Source: Dolomedes plantarius | Taxonomy: Eukaryota > Arthropoda > Arachnida > Araneae > Dolomedidae | Reading direction: 5' to 3' | DNA length: 64,000 nucleotides | Assembly (NCBI GenBank): GCA_907164885.2 | Contig: OU015496.1 | Location: 103,196,325-103,260,324, forward strand | Shown here: piece after piece, positions 36,197 to 48,708 of the stretch | Layout of the letters: every line of letters begins with the position of its first letter | Position numbering within the stretch: position 1 is the stretch's first letter | Program-made: the position numbers and the translations under genes | The notes under the pieces: generated by a model | The model's input: the letters and a program-made list of their open reading frames with translations, nothing else | Databases searched by the model: none | Told to the model about the DNA's origin: nothing

Positions 36197-37463
36197 GGTG
36201 GTTATAAAAATAATGGAAACGTGGAATATAATAATAATGGAATGTTAGTGGTGTTTATGAATGTGCTTTATATTCCTTAAAAAACAAGTCTGGCCACCTG
36301 TATTTTTTATTTAATATAGTGTATGTATTATTCTACTGTCAGGTAGCAGTAATGAAGCTAAGGGTACCGTCCTTTTGGGGGGATTAGGATAAAATGTCAA
36401 ACCTTGCAGATCTTGTGAAAAGGGCAAATTGTTGGAACGCATTTAAATTGGAGTATCTGTTACTGCAACCCCCAGGCTAATGGGTGTTTTTCAAGCTATG
36501 ATATCGAAAGTCATGATAGCGTAGAGAGTGCACGGAAAAGCATCCTTTCCCAAACAGAATAGTGTACGAAAGAGAAAGCTGAGTGAAAGACAATGACGAG
36601 GTATTGAAGCGGATTGTGACACGAAGAAAGAAAACTGTAACCAAAATGACCGAAGAGCTCAACCGGCATCTGCATGTTCTGATATCAACGATTAGAGGGA
36701 AAAGAGAACTTCACAAACAAAGCATTTGCGGAAGAGTAGTTATTCCTAAGTCACTTGAAATAGATGCCAATACAATATATCTTCCACAATGATACCACGA
36801 GAGCAAATCCTGGTCGAGTAATATGTCGGAAAACGGCATTTGGTCCGATGAAATATTGCTCACATTGTTCATCACAACAGAACGTGTGTATGTTTGGAGA
36901 ACACCTACACAAGCGTAAGATTCTGACTCTCTCATCTCAACTGTTAATCATGGATATAGATCTATGAGGGTTTGGAATGGCATCCCATGGTTTTCTTCAG
37001 GCCCTATTGTAACCCTAAATGGGACATTAAATGAGGTCTATGTCGAAATTTTAGCTCACTAGTACATCCTATGTTGATAAAATGTTTTACAGGAGATAGT
37101 GTTCTCCGGTATAATAATCCCCCTATACATACAGTTAAATCTATCAAGTATTGGTTTGAAGAGCATGAAAAAGAAGTCAAATATCTTATCTTGCTCTGTA
37201 CAATTCCCTCGACTATAAATCATTCAACCAGTGTGATCTGTATAAGCGGATAGATAAAGGTATCAATATCCACCACAGCATCTCTACAGGAACTTTCAAG
37301 ATTGTTCCCTGAAGAATGGTATAATATTCTTAACCAATATTTATGACTTGTATAATCCAATAGCAAGGTAAGTGAGGTGGAATTACATGACAAAGTTGAT
37401 CCTTCCCGTATTAATAAAGGATTTCATGATGTTTCTTAATGTTTCCATTATTTTGATAACCAC

Positions 37464-37466
<3 letters not shown>
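36195..37466 (+). mobile_element. Tc1-type DNA transposon, nearly full length, dead
   Basis: The ends are inverted repeats of about 26 bp: CAGGTGGTTATAAAAATAAT on the left and CAGGTGGTTATCAAAATAAT on the right, each continuing GGAAAC. At 1272 bp it is about the normal Tc1 length of 1.3-1.6 kb. It sits inside (TA)n, consistent with TA target use. A second CCACCTGTATT motif at 36295 looks like another end-type sequence inside. The interior carries a decayed transposase on the plus strand (see 36375-37350). Confidence 0.88.
36375..37350 (+). pseudogene. Tc1 transposase (DD34E) pseudogene
   Basis: Alignable pieces in order are TVTKMTEELNRHLHVLISTI with RGKRELHKQ (HTH region), ENGIWSDEILLTLF, TERVYVWRTPTQA, VNHGYRSMRVWNGIPWFSSG with PIVTLNG, then RYNNPPIHTVKSIKYWFEEH and VQFPRL-stop-IIQPV. 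These match the Tc1 order: first-Asp block (W-S-D-E, Asp kept), V-W-x-x-I-S-W-F-x-x-G-P-L, Q-Q-D-N-A-P-I-H-T, and S-P-D-L-N-I-I-E-P. The second catalytic Asp reads Asn (RYNN for QQDN). The third catalytic Glu reads Gln, and the preceding Asn codon is a stop. Several frameshifts are needed. The enzyme cannot be active. Confidence 0.85.

Positions 37467-37545
<79 letters not shown>
37467..37545. repeat. (TA)n microsatellite, right flank of the Tc1 element
   Basis: A TA run of about 79 bases. Confidence 0.97.
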
Positions 37546-37547
<2 letters not shown>

Positions 37548-37867
37548 TCAAAGCACTATAGAGAGTATTTTGTATTAAATTTCTGTTTGAAAACTGCATC
37601 GCGTCGTCCACATTCTCGTCTAAATCGTTTAATTTTTCTCTATGACGAGTGCTGTCAGTGGAAACTTTTCGTCTTATTTCTACTCTGTGAAAACTTTCCG
37701 TTTTGCAAACTGGCTGTCTCAAAACTTAACAAACGACATCTGCTGTTGGGCATACACACAATAATTGAAAAGTAGTCGATAGCCATTTGTAATATCATGG
37801 AAAAGTTATCGGGCTTAACTTCCGCGGATGGAATAGAGAAAAGATCATTTCCTGAAACGCTTTTGAA
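37546..37867. other. No recognisable gene
   Basis: It contains a 62-codon ORF at 37587-37775 without motif. Confidence 0.5.
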
Positions 37868-38086
37868 GTGTCTCTGCCTGATATCGGCATGTTAAATCCA
37901 ATGACCCAAAAGTCCTTTCACGTGGTCAGAGAGGGTGTGAGGAGGTATGATCCCCTAGATTTCACCCCTAGGGATTTGAGGTCAAAACTGGGGTGGCACA
38001 ATGGGGTGGTTTTGGTTCACTTATACATTGCCCCCATTGAAAGCAATCAACGATTCTCGCGGATTATGTGCGAATGTCTGGAGTGA
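37868..38086 (+). mobile_element. SINE family A, body only
   Basis: GTTAAATCCAATGACCC, AAAAGTCCTTTCACGTGGTC, GAGGGTGTGAGGAGGTATGA and CTGGGGTGGCA follow the body order seen at 19430-19540 (TTAAATCTGTCACCC, GAAGTCCCTTCGTGGGG, GATGGGAGGAGGGTACGA, AATGTGGTGGCA). No tRNA head is visible, so it is 5'-truncated or the head has decayed. Confidence 0.55.
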
Positions 38087-38587
38087 GAAGTGCCCCGTAT
38101 CTGCAAAAATATTTGAATTCAACTATTTCTATAAAAGTCTCTAGTTCTTTCACAAATACTATTTTGAATCAGCTTTGTTCCAGATTCTAGACTACTTAGA
38201 TGTATAATAATGATGTACTGGTAACAAGAATGCCGAATCCATTTTACTTATTTTACAATTAAATATTTTACATTCTATTTTCTTGTGACTTCTACAGTCG
38301 TCAGATCGTAGCCTACATTCATGATTTTTGTTTTAAAGTATTATATTTATTTAGTCTGAAGATGGATGCACTATACGCAATCTCGAAGAGTGACTGTTTA
38401 GTATGACGTTATACACAGGTGAAGCAGTCTGTAACCTGGTCACAGGTGTAACCAGTTTTCTTAAAGTGTAGAAAAAAAATATGAAAAACATTGAGAAAAG
38501 TAATTTAAGTATTAGCACATTAATTGCCATAAAATTTCTGCTTTTTTCATCAACTTTTCAGTCGTAAGAAGGTTCTAGTTGCGCCAA
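38087..38587. other. No recognisable gene
   Basis: AT-rich DNA leading to a minisatellite. A small direct repeat around ACACAGGTG / TCACAGGTG lies at 38414-38450. Confidence 0.55.
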
Positions 38588-38713
38588 AGGTGTATTGCAT
38601 ACTAGAGGTGTATTGCACACTAGAAGTGTATTGCACACTAGATGTCTATTGCATACTAGAGGTGTATTGCCCACTAGAGGTGTATTGAACACTAGAGGTG
38701 TACTGAACACTAG
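38588..38713. repeat. 18-bp minisatellite, seven units
   Basis: The unit is AGGTGTATTGCACACTAG with substitutions only and no indels across seven units. Eighteen is a multiple of three, but the frame has a stop in each unit (TAG), so it is not coding. Confidence 0.95.
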
Positions 38714-39324
38714 AAGTCAGGGCAGCCTGACACAGGTTGATGCTCTATAATTTAGAGCAAACGTCGGGTAAGGGGTGTGTTTGGCAAACATTTTACACAG
38801 ATAGTAAACGAACACATGTCCTCCATCATAAATGAGTGTTTGTATTTTATGGTTTTTTTTGTTTTTAACTTAAACAACTATCTATTTGCACTTTTAGAAA
38901 CTATAAGCAAGGAATAATTCTCAGAGATGTCATATTACTTTTACGATAACACGTTTTAAAGTGTTATGTTTCTTATTCTCTTTCTAACGTGCTTTCGATT
39001 AAAAATATACCTCCTATATGAATTTAAACTTCAAAGACTTTTTGATTTTTTTTAACAGTTGAGTTGAAAAACTAGAGCTCTGTTGCTAGTCATTTTAATT
39101 GAACGGCTGATCTCATATTTTCCAAATCAGGGTTTAACCTTCTAGGCTTTAACCTTCCACCAAAGACAATTTTCTGCTCTATCCGTTCAACACATGTGCT
39201 GATTCCGCATCATCCTTCCTTTTAACGTTACTCACATTTGCTGATTACTCAATTTTATATAAACCATAACCTAAATTACTTTATTAATTCGTGCTTGTCT
39301 CATGATTGAATTAAATATACCAAA
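38714..39324. other. No recognisable gene
   Basis: AT-rich sequence with no defined repeats. Confidence 0.6.
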
Positions 39325-39515
39325 TGGACACCGATGACGCATTTTAACAATTTACAAAAATTTGTTTAAATCTATACTATGAATATAATTACTACAGACG
39401 TGACTTATTACACGCAGAAAAAATATTTTACAAGAAAAAAAAATTTAAGAACTGCGATTCATGATAGATTCTCTTCGCACAGTTTCGCCTTATTTCTTCT
39501 ATATGGCGAACATTC
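39325..39515. repeat. Diverged dispersed repeat, copy 1
   Basis: It aligns with 41242-41430 through ATGGACACSRAT, TCTATACTATGAA, TTATTACACGCAGAA and TTCATGATAGATT to TTTCGYCTTATTTCTTCTA. I estimate about 75-80% identity by eye, with small indels. The family is unknown. Confidence 0.75.
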
Positions 39516-39584
39516 CAATTTGAGAGAAAACTTTAAAAACAAAGACTAGAAATTTACATTGGTAATGGAATACCTCGCATAGTG

Positions 39585-39690
39585 GTCTTGTATGCTTATA
39601 AGTGTTTTATAACTTGCATGCTTATAAGTGTTTTATAAGCTGTTATTTTTTTAAAGAAATTTAAAAATAATAATAACAGCTTATAAAACT
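39585..39690. repeat. Direct and inverted short repeats
   Basis: ATGCTTATAAGTGTTTTATAA occurs twice in tandem. The second copy pairs, through GCTTATAA and TATAAGCTGTTATT, with AATAACAGCTTATAAAAC about 40 bases downstream. Confidence 0.75.
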
Positions 39691-39750
39691 GTTTTACAAA
39701 GAAAAGTAAAAAATTTTCATATAAAATTTGGTCTTTTTATTTTGATAACA

Positions 39751-40480
39751 CAGTAGAGTCCCGATAATCCTAACTTCGGTAATCCGAAAGTCCGCTTAAT
39801 CCGAAACAAAAAGTCAAAAAGAGTTAAGTTTTCAATAAAACCACAGTGATACTAAGTAATATAAAGTATATTTCTGAAAATTACAAGAAAATTCAAAGCT
39901 AGACAATGTACTGAACTAATTATTACTGAACATCATTGGTTTGAAAATCTTTTAATCTTATATTTTCGAAAAGAAGGATACCTCTCCCTTGAAGCCAGAT
40001 TACGCCAACGAGTCAGAAAAATGGTGTCCGCTGAGTCGAGGTGGAGTGTTGCTCTATGTTGCGTAGCTCTACATCAAATGCATGTCTGTGTGGGATACCC
40101 TCTGCTCGCTGTCACCGTCTGATTCACTTTCACTCTCTTCTGAGACGTTGACAGGTTCTTTCAAAACCATTTCAACAATCTGATGATCGTCTAAATTCCA
40201 ACTGTCAAACACTGTGACATATTGTTAGAACAACTTACAATCTACTGAACTGTACTAGGCAGCGGGTATCCATTTGGTACCGATATTTGGTTATGCTTAG
40301 ACACACTTTATGAAAAAAACTGTGTAACAATTAATATGTAATATTTATGTAATCACACGTTATTGTGTAATTTTATTTTATTTTAAGAGAGATTTCGCTT
40401 AATCCGAAAAATTCGTTAATCCGAAAAGGGTCTGGTCCGTATCATTCGGATTACCCCAATGATTTTGGATTACTCTACTG
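39751..40480 (-). mobile_element. Tigger/pogo element, internally deleted, 730 bp
   Basis: The left end CAGTAGAGTCCCGATAATCC and the right end, reverse-complemented, CAGTAGAGTAATCC both carry repeated TAATCCGAAA motifs, the style of Tigger-type termini. TA follows the right end. On the minus strand about 40210-39960 reads DDHQIVEMVLKEPVNVSEES, then ESESDGDSEQRVSHTDMHLM, then worn AT-SNTPP and LA-SGFK text. That is the acidic C-terminal tail and the helix after it in Tigger transposases. The N-terminal and catalytic parts are deleted. Confidence 0.8.
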
Positions 40481-40482
40481 TA

Positions 40483-41120
40483 TCTCTAATCTCACAATTG
40501 TTAATTTATAAATCACTATAGTTCTATTACTTTCCCCTTAAAAAATATCTCTCTGGCAATCATATGGAGTTTTCAGTATCCCATCGTTTTTCATATATTA
40601 AGTCAAAATATCAGACTTCCATTAGCATATCAGTTGTGTATAATATCATATCATATTCGCCGTTTCAACAGTGAAGTGAATAAATATTCTATCTACATAA
40701 TCGAAATGGGTTGAAAGAACCACATGAAATGGGGCATGAATACAGAAAATATTTCTCCTGGATTTGAATATATCTCTGAGCGCCATTTGAATTAAATTCA
40801 GATAGAGTATAATGGCTGTGTTAACAGATAATTAAGCACGCTCAGTAAAATGATAGAACAAATGGTGCATCACATTTCCCTTTGATTGGGTGGAATATCA
40901 AGTCGCATTTAGAGCTTCATATTTATGCCTCATTTTCTCAATTTCGGGGCATAGTAATAAATTTATCTATAGTTGTCATTAGTTGCGTCGGTATTTGTGA
41001 TAACGTAAGCTTAATGAATACTTTCCTATGAATAAACAAGTTGCACTCCATAAACGTTTTTTTTTTCATATTTCTTGTAGTAATTTCATCTTACTTGATA
41101 TTTTATTTCCAAAACATTTA
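40483..41120. other. No recognisable gene
   Basis: AT-rich; runs into the duplicated block at 41121. Confidence 0.6.
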
Positions 41121-41254
41121 AACTCTACTTATAGAGATAAAGGGGGAATTTTTCTCTTAGAACTTAAATTTTCATATGATTCATTCATTGTTCTCGCAGT
41201 GATTTGCTTTTTCTCGCTTTATGACGCTGCTTATATTTTCAGCATGGACACGAA
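41121..41254. repeat. Near-identical 134-bp duplication, copy 1
   Basis: It matches 42169-42301 with a single substitution (GCAGTGATTTGC against GCAGTAATTTGC) from AACTCTACTTATAGAG to GCATGGACACGAA. It is joined on its right to the diverged repeat at 41242-41430. Confidence 0.95.
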
Positions 41255-41430
41255 TAATGTATTCTAACAATTTACAAATAATTTTGCAATCTATACTATG
41301 AAACAATTTACTGCAGACATGATTTATTACACGCAGAATATATATTTTATAAGAAAAAGAAATATTAACAACTACACTTCATGATAGATTGTCTGCGTAA
41401 TGTTTCGTCTTATTTCTTCTAGATGACAAA
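41242..41430. repeat. Diverged dispersed repeat, copy 2
   Basis: Partner of 39325-39515, in the same orientation. Confidence 0.75.
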
Positions 41431-41716
41431 GCAAAAATTAATGCCGATATTCACCCATAATACTAAAGCCCTTAACCATAGTAATTTCAAACCTTGTTTA
41501 GTTTTTAGTTATTGATAATTCAGAAACGGTCCCTTCACATTCAAATTTACTTCTTTTTATCATTTAATTATGCTGTACTATTCAAAGAAGCGAGGCAGAC
41601 TACTGTAATCGGGTAATTAAACGCAACCACGAAGACAAAGATGCATTAACACCAGTAAGATGGCTGCCATCATTTTATGTGGTTCTTCCTTTCTTTTTAT
41701 ATATCTCTAACGGTCC

Positions 41717-42168
41717 AGGCACATTATAAAGTACGAGGGCTACTTCTGAATAACTTCTTTATTCTCTACGTAGAGGCAGACTAACATATACAGACTTGGG
41801 GCTTCCAAAATAATACACAACAGTACCGCAACCCGCGGTACTAAGAAACTAAAGGTCGCAATGAATCCCTCAGGCAGAGTAGGCATTTACTAACAATACA
41901 CGTACACCTCGGCTCTGAGCTAATTCTCGAAGTCGTGCAGCCACCTCGGCTAAATACCAATACACGCTCTATCAGTTAAACACCGCTATCACCTTCCATC
42001 AAGCTTGCCTCGCTCTCTCCCGTATCGCTACTAAAGTCTTGGGCTCTTGCCAACTCAGCGTGTGCCCTTTAAATAGATCAAACACCTGCGCCGAACTCAC
42101 TTTGGCTGGCATGTACAGCGCTGCTTCCAGAAATTTGCATCTGAGCAACACGCGAACCCTACAATTTT
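41717..42168 (-). mobile_element. Probable solo LTR, minus strand
   Basis: This is a GC-richer block. On the minus strand it begins TGTAGGGTTCGCGTG, has GATCTATTTAAAGGGC as a TATA-like box about 70 bp in, then about 300 bp of balanced composition, then GAGAATAAAGAAGTTATTC with a poly-A signal. The TG start, TATA box and AATAAA near the 3' end are in LTR order. The CA end and target duplication are not resolved. Its 5' edge abuts the duplicated block at 42169. Confidence 0.45.
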
Positions 42169-42301
42169 AACTCTACTTATAGAGATAAAGGGGGAATTTT
42201 TCTCTTAGAACTTAAATTTTCATATGATTCATTCATTGTTCTCGCAGTAATTTGCTTTTTCTCGCTTTATGACGCTGCTTATATTTTCAGCATGGACACG
42301 A
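42169..42301. repeat. Near-identical 134-bp duplication, copy 2
   Basis: Direct copy of 41121-41254, 1048 bp apart. The sequence on both outer sides differs from that of copy 1. Confidence 0.95.
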
Positions 42302-45089
42302 AATGACGGTTACTGACATACCATTGAGCGTTGTGTTTATGTCCTCAGGCATCTGAAAATTTGTGACTTTTTTTAATTTTGCCCGAAATATGATCAAACA
42401 TTTACAAAATTATATTCGATAGTATTGAGGGGGAGAAAAGGTGTTGTATACCTAGTAAGATTAAAAGCCGAATTGGAGGGCATTATAAAAAACAGGCAAA
42501 AAAAATGTTAGTTTATTTTCGTCTCTTCCCCCTTTTGCAAATAACAGAAATATTGGTTCTTCGGAAATATTGGTGTTGAAAAATTAGGACTGCACAAACA
42601 TGCATATATTTTTACGGATAAACCATACCAGGTTGTCATCTCGGCATACCTGCATAAAAATATATCTAAATATATACTAATTTATTATATATTGGCATGA
42701 AATAGTTCAAAATTTAATGTATTTAACAATTAAAAAAACATTAAATATTTTAAATTCTTGATTTTATTTTTAACAGTCAAAATGACGGCGTTCAGTTTTT
42801 TTAGTAAGTAAAAAAATTCCCGTCTCTCTATTGTTAAAGGGAAAAATTATGTGCAATTAGTTATTTTTACATGAATGGTTTGCTTGATCACATGTGGTAT
42901 TCTGTGTCTTGCTTCTAAAAATTTACAATCGTCGCGAAAGACACTGGTATGAAAATAACCATCAGGAAATTGACTGTTCATTTATACGGGCCAACATCGG
43001 ACAGAAAACGTTTCCTATTTCCTCCATACAACATACTGGCTCCGCCTATTTAAGAGAGGGGTGGAAGGATTTTAACCATAAACCCTACTTGATAAGAAAG
43101 CAAAATGTGGTTGAACAGAAATCTTATCACTTCATACCTCTAGGTGCTGTCTCTTCGGTCTCTTGTACCCACTCTTTACTTTGTTAGTCAGATATTAGCG
43201 ATATTTTCCAAGCCACAGCGACAAACACCCTTTGGAAACGATTGATCCATCCCCGTCTGATTATTCCAATGATAAGTCTGATAATATGGGGAAGTATGGT
43301 ATGCATACACAGGGATCTCTGTTCACCAAGGTGATCCGTCAAAGGTGGAAATCCTTCTTCTTCATTTAGTACAAAAGACACTCGCCAAAAAAGAAAAAAA
43401 TACAATCATTTTAACTTAGTCCAGTGTTGGTGTATTAAGCAATCATCATCACCCGTCCTTGGGTCTAACACACGTGAGTCGTATCCACAGAGAAAAATTA
43501 TCACAAAGCAAGTTAATTTTCATTAGCTCGTGAAAAAGGTGGAAAATGCAGAAAATCGATTTTTGTCAGACATTTTAAGGTTGAAACTGCCCGTAAAAGA
43601 TTCTACAAGGGGAAATCGCCAATCGAAAGAAAATAAACTGATAAATTGGAGAGGACAACCCTTCGAATCCTTAGAAAATAAAACACAAGGAGTTGCCGAA
43701 ACAGAAACCAACCTGAAAGTTCCACCCACAAGAGGAGCTTTAGAAAAACAAAATTATATAAATATGACCCGCATGTGTCCGGAACGACCGTGGCTCGCAC
43801 ATAAATCACATAAAAAAAATTTATAAGTTCAAACACTGAAAGAAATAGCAAAATTACTTTTTTTAATTGGATGAGTTGTCGTGAAAGCTTTATAACGGAA
43901 TCAACAAGACATTAACGTCAAGTAGACAGACGACTTTCAGAGCCGACGATTGTCAAATAGGGCTAAACTGAATTTATGACCACATTTATGCATGCGCTAG
44001 GAGAACTTACGCAAGAATTATATATTTAACATACCTCGGCTCTTTTCCAATTTGAGCTAGTTTCCGAGTGAACCCCAATTACTGGGACTGGGCGTTAAGC
44101 AGACCAAATCTGATCCCTAAAAGGATGTGTATTATAACACTCAAAAGACACGCAAGACAATTTCTGTTCGGAAACTAGCGTGGAGAGACATTTCTGCGCT
44201 ACACACAATATATAAATCAATATCCAAACGCTTGAAGGATATTGAAGAATATTATATCATCTATTTCTAGTGTAACATATTTTAAACAATCCGTAAGTTA
44301 TCTCATAAATAAGTATCCATACTGAATTTCTGAAAAAAAAACATATAACAATTCCTTAATGAATATATAAATTAACTGAGCTAGGATAGTCTATCCGAGA
44401 ATAAAATCTGTACTTTATTTTTTATCTTGGTTAATATTTTAATCACAAGCAATTTTCAGTACCGTCTTGTTACTTGGTGCATACATTTCCCAACATAATA
44501 TTTTTACGAACAAAGTTTTCTTTTTATGAAAAGAAGTTGCAAGAGATAAAACTGGGCTTCTGCCAGCTGTAGAAGTTGAAATATTCATAAAAAAATACTC
44601 AATGGAGATAAATAACTGTAATACTTTTTGGATCTGCTTTATTTTTATGTCATACTTCATTCTCTTTACGGAAAGTTGTGATAAAAATTAGTATTCAACT
44701 TGTTCGGAAAGAATAAAGTAAGTAGCTTTCAGAGAAGTGAATATCATGAAAGAATAATGATTACCTCATAATCTTTAGAAGACTGCATTATCTTACGATT
44801 GTTTCAAAGAAATTCTTCATAAAATTACCATTAGTTCTAGGAAAGAAATGTTATACATAAAATATAAGTAGGCATAAACTCGCTCACATGCAAATGACTG
44901 AGTAGATAAAGTTTGACTATTACTAAACAATGCAAAAAAATTATTAATGGAAAAGCATATTGACACGCTTGTGTTTTTATAGCTTTGGATGCTATAAAAA
45001 CTTTTTGTGAGCTAAAAAATACACCTTCACGTATTAGATTATAAAATAAAATGATTCGTTTTTCATGTACAATTTTAATACATATACAT

Positions 45090-45101
<12 letters not shown>
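42302..45101. other. Unassigned ORFs only
   Basis: A 97-codon ORF at 42894-43187 and a 98-codon ORF at 43530-43826 (plus), with shadow ORFs on the minus strand, show no motif I recognise. The second is Lys/Glu/Asn-rich and begins KKVENAENRFLSDILR. No repeats with ends were found. Confidence 0.45.
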
Positions 45102-45178
<77 letters not shown>

Positions 45179-45180
45179 AT
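45102..45180. repeat. (TA)n microsatellite
   Basis: A TA run preceded by ATACATACATAC-type units. Confidence 0.97.
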
Positions 45181-46932
45181 GGACAATTGACCATTTCAAC
45201 AAAATTCGTGACGATCGGGCTTTACACTATCTCGTTATGAACTCATAACTTTAATATATTGAGAGTTTCTAAACAAGAGGAAACTTCGTATACAATAAGA
45301 ATAAACTGATATATAGCATCGTTAATATAATATCACATGAATATTTTCAGCATGTGACATCTCATCTCTCTGATAAAATATAGACATCAGATATGATAGA
45401 TGGGCGATGCCCCATTATTTAGATACAATAAAAATGTTTCGCCCGAGATTTTTCTATGCATAAGCATTTGAAATATCTCGTTCGCACTGAACTCGGAAGA
45501 GAAAATAAAAACCAGGCCTGAGAGGAACTTTGGGAGAAAGCCAAGCACACTATTAGCTTGATGTATATGCCTTATCATCTAATGTCTCAAAACTAGAATT
45601 TCTGATGTTTCTAAACTTGGAGAGAGATCTCTGTCAAAGAGTCAAATGGCTTTTTGGGATGCGTTGCAGGAGCATAGTTTGGAGTGTAACGATGCTGATG
45701 GAGTTTAAGATTATTATAGTATTTTAGGAGACTGAAGCTCTCAGTAGGTCACTGGCAAATGCAAGAAAAGACATTTGAGCAGATGCAGATAAATTTCATT
45801 ATAACTGAATGAAGATCCCTTTCGTTGTTTTGTATCTCAAAAAAGCGATATTTAGATTTTAAACTGAGTGTTCTCCATGATCGATCTGTACTTAAAAAAT
45901 TACCAGATTCGCTTAGTACAGAACACATTTAGATTGCATAAAAGTTCATATAAACTTGTGCAAGGGAAAATTAAATTACATGCAAACTTCTATTTTGAGC
46001 TTTACTTTTCTCAGTAATAAGTGTGTGATTTGTATTTTAACCTTGTGAGAACTGAAAAACTATACGGTGTTTAAATAAGTTCAAATTCTTAGGGTAAATT
46101 GAAAAGTCGGTGTACTAAATTTTTGTATTCCTATAAAAATATAAAAGTGTTTTATATGCCAAGCTATTTCTTCATAAAATTTGCATTAGAAACTACTGTT
46201 TTTAGCAATAAATAGTTGATAATTTGTAATTATTACTGTTATATCATTATATTGTATCTGTAATATAGAGAGCGAAAGTAATTTTATATATGACGCACCC
46301 TCCTTGGCTATATAAATTGTTCTTTTTGTAAGCAGTAGTGGCTAGTAGCTCAGAGGAAAAGACACCTCAGTTCATAATTACTTAGATTATATTCAAGTGT
46401 AACTCTAGAGAAAAACTCAACTCAACCAACAGATGTTTCGCCATTTTTCAACTTCACACCCAGCAACATACATCGTTTCGACAACACGTTAACCTCAGAA
46501 GAGAACCAACTAAAATATTAGCCTTAAAAGTTTAATTTGGAATAGATGAAAAATTTACCCTTCGTTGAATTTAGTCCTTCCGTGCAGCCAACTGGACTGA
46601 CCTGAGGTTAGGTTACATTTTACAGAAGTCTGCAATCGAGACTAAACGTTAATGGCAATGCAGTACCAGGATGATACATTAACAAACTTGGATATTATTA
46701 CACATAAACCAAAAATATATTACATCCATTGCTTGAAAATATCACTTGATAGAAGCACAAAAATACCATAGTTTATAAAAATTCCAAAACAAGAATGAAA
46801 TCGTTTAAAATTAAATTTGCAATAATGAAATAAATGTAAAATTCACAACCTTTCCTTTAAATAGGAAAACAAAGTAACATCGAGTAGGTCAACTGCGAGT
46901 AGATATGATATAAAGTTATAATGCAGAAAGTG
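45181..46932. other. No recognisable gene
   Basis: AT-rich. The only lead is the tRNA-like head at 46340-46405. Confidence 0.55.
46340..46405 (+). mobile_element. Possible degenerate tRNA-derived SINE head
   Basis: GGCTAGTAGCTCAGAGGAAAA carries a good A box (TAGCTCAG-GG). A worn B box could be ATATTCAAGTGTAAC about 45 bases on. There is no cloverleaf, tail or target duplication. Confidence 0.35.
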
Positions 46933-46958
46933 TATATATATATATATATATATATATA
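46933..46958. repeat. (TA)n microsatellite
   Basis: A TA run of about 26 bases. Confidence 0.9.
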
Positions 46959-48708
46959 GCGTTTATGCATGTGAATAACTGAAAAAAAAACACTAAGATA
47001 TTCTCCAGTAAAAATGCTAAGGATATAACCCTAGGTATAGATTAAGTCTCTTAATTTGTGTTCCTTTTTATAGTAACAATTAATGCACGACAAATTTATG
47101 GTGTGAAAATAAAATGTTTCTTAACAAATGACAATCCGATATAGCAGTTGTATTTTTTTACTATTTGCATTAACGTTTATATGACATCACAATTTGAAAA
47201 TTCTGCAATTGGCTTCACTTCTAATGATTGTATTAATGGTTATGTCATAATTTTTACTACTGTCTTACGATATGACACCGTATCTTTCTGGTGGTCCGGA
47301 CTTCATTTCACACACAGGTTATTTTACAAAAGGATAAGTTACTTTGAAGCTTTATGATGAAAGTATAGTTGGAGCATTAATAGATATTTTGTTTATACAA
47401 GTATTCATTCCTAATTCCTCCGCCTAATTCATCCATAAACATGAATTTAAGAGCATCAAAATCTCAAAATAATCCTTGTCTTTAAAACACTAACTTTCAC
47501 TTTCAATAAAAATCTGAAGTTGGAAGGAAAAAGTCATTGCAGACCAATATTATCCTAAAACGAATATTAAAAATTAATACTTTTGCCAAAATGGATATTA
47601 CATTATAAACTTTCACACTCTCTTCGCTGAAACTGGCTCCTCTGTTGTAACACTCATCCGGTAATTTGTGGGGGCTTGTTAGCTGCTTTGCTTCCGAAAT
47701 TTCTTCCGAACTCATCGTGATGCGATTCTCATTTTCTAATCTACGTCTTAATTTTAAACATCTCCTGAGTGGCAGAAAAGGTCCTTTCGAAAGCAATTCC
47801 TTTGGAGCGTCAAATAAATGTTCGCGATTCGGCAATTTTACTTTCGAATTTCATTCATCGCTTTAAGCAGATCTGCAGATTCAATGCAAATGAGAATCAA
47901 ATATTGAAATTCGAAAAGGCAAACAGCTCTCTCTCTCGAGAATCGGTCACATAACAGCAAACCTTTACGTAAGGGCGTTTTATGACTGAACACGCATTGG
48001 AGAGATGAACAGTCCTCATTTTCCGAAGCATGAAATCACTGTAGAATAAAACATGAGTTTGAACTAAGGGGCCGAATGGACTGTTCCACTCCATTCTTTC
48101 TCCTGGAAAAAAGAAGTCATCTGTGTTGGTTAAGCACTTCAGCTATGTTTTATTTTTTATTATCATAAATACGATTTGAATAACGTTTAAGCAATAATGC
48201 GGAACAGTAAAGGAAGCAGAATTGCATTTCCGATAATATTTGAGGAGGGGAATAAAGAAAAGAAGGTATTCCTTCTTCCGGGATTTTCTTAACTTCATTG
48301 GTTACTGTAGTAAAGAAAACAATTTTTTTTTAAACGATTGCAAAGAAATAATGTTCTCATCATTGTCTGTATACATTTTTGAAACAAATGTTGAAACTAG
48401 TTTATGTGCGTATACGTTTCACATGTAATATAATTATAGAATTTTTACAGAACATAGATGCTTAAATGTTTAAATTGGCCGGTTAGAGGGAGGATATTTT
48501 TTTTGGGTAGGTCTACAATCTTATATTCTTAAGCTGAAAAAAGGTCCAAGCTTTTATATAGTACTTTATAAAGTAGGAAAAAGTATACAGTAAAAAGTTC
48601 TAAAAGTTATCACTGTTTGAATAACAACAAAACAAAAGACAGATACCAGCAATGGTAGATGTTTTTCTTACAATCAAAAAGTGTAAATCAAGAGACTAAC
48701 ATATTGTC
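46959..48708. other. Unassigned
   Basis: Opposed ORFs at 47503-47835 (minus, 110 codons, rich in Arg/Leu, with FLPLRRCLKLRRRLENENR) and 47666-47866 (plus) lie in slightly GC-richer DNA. The minus frame looks less AT-driven than most here, but no family is evident. Confidence 0.4.

Noticed and set aside
38588..38713. CRISPR-like array
   Set aside because: The 18-bp units are contiguous with no spacers, and the genome is eukaryotic.
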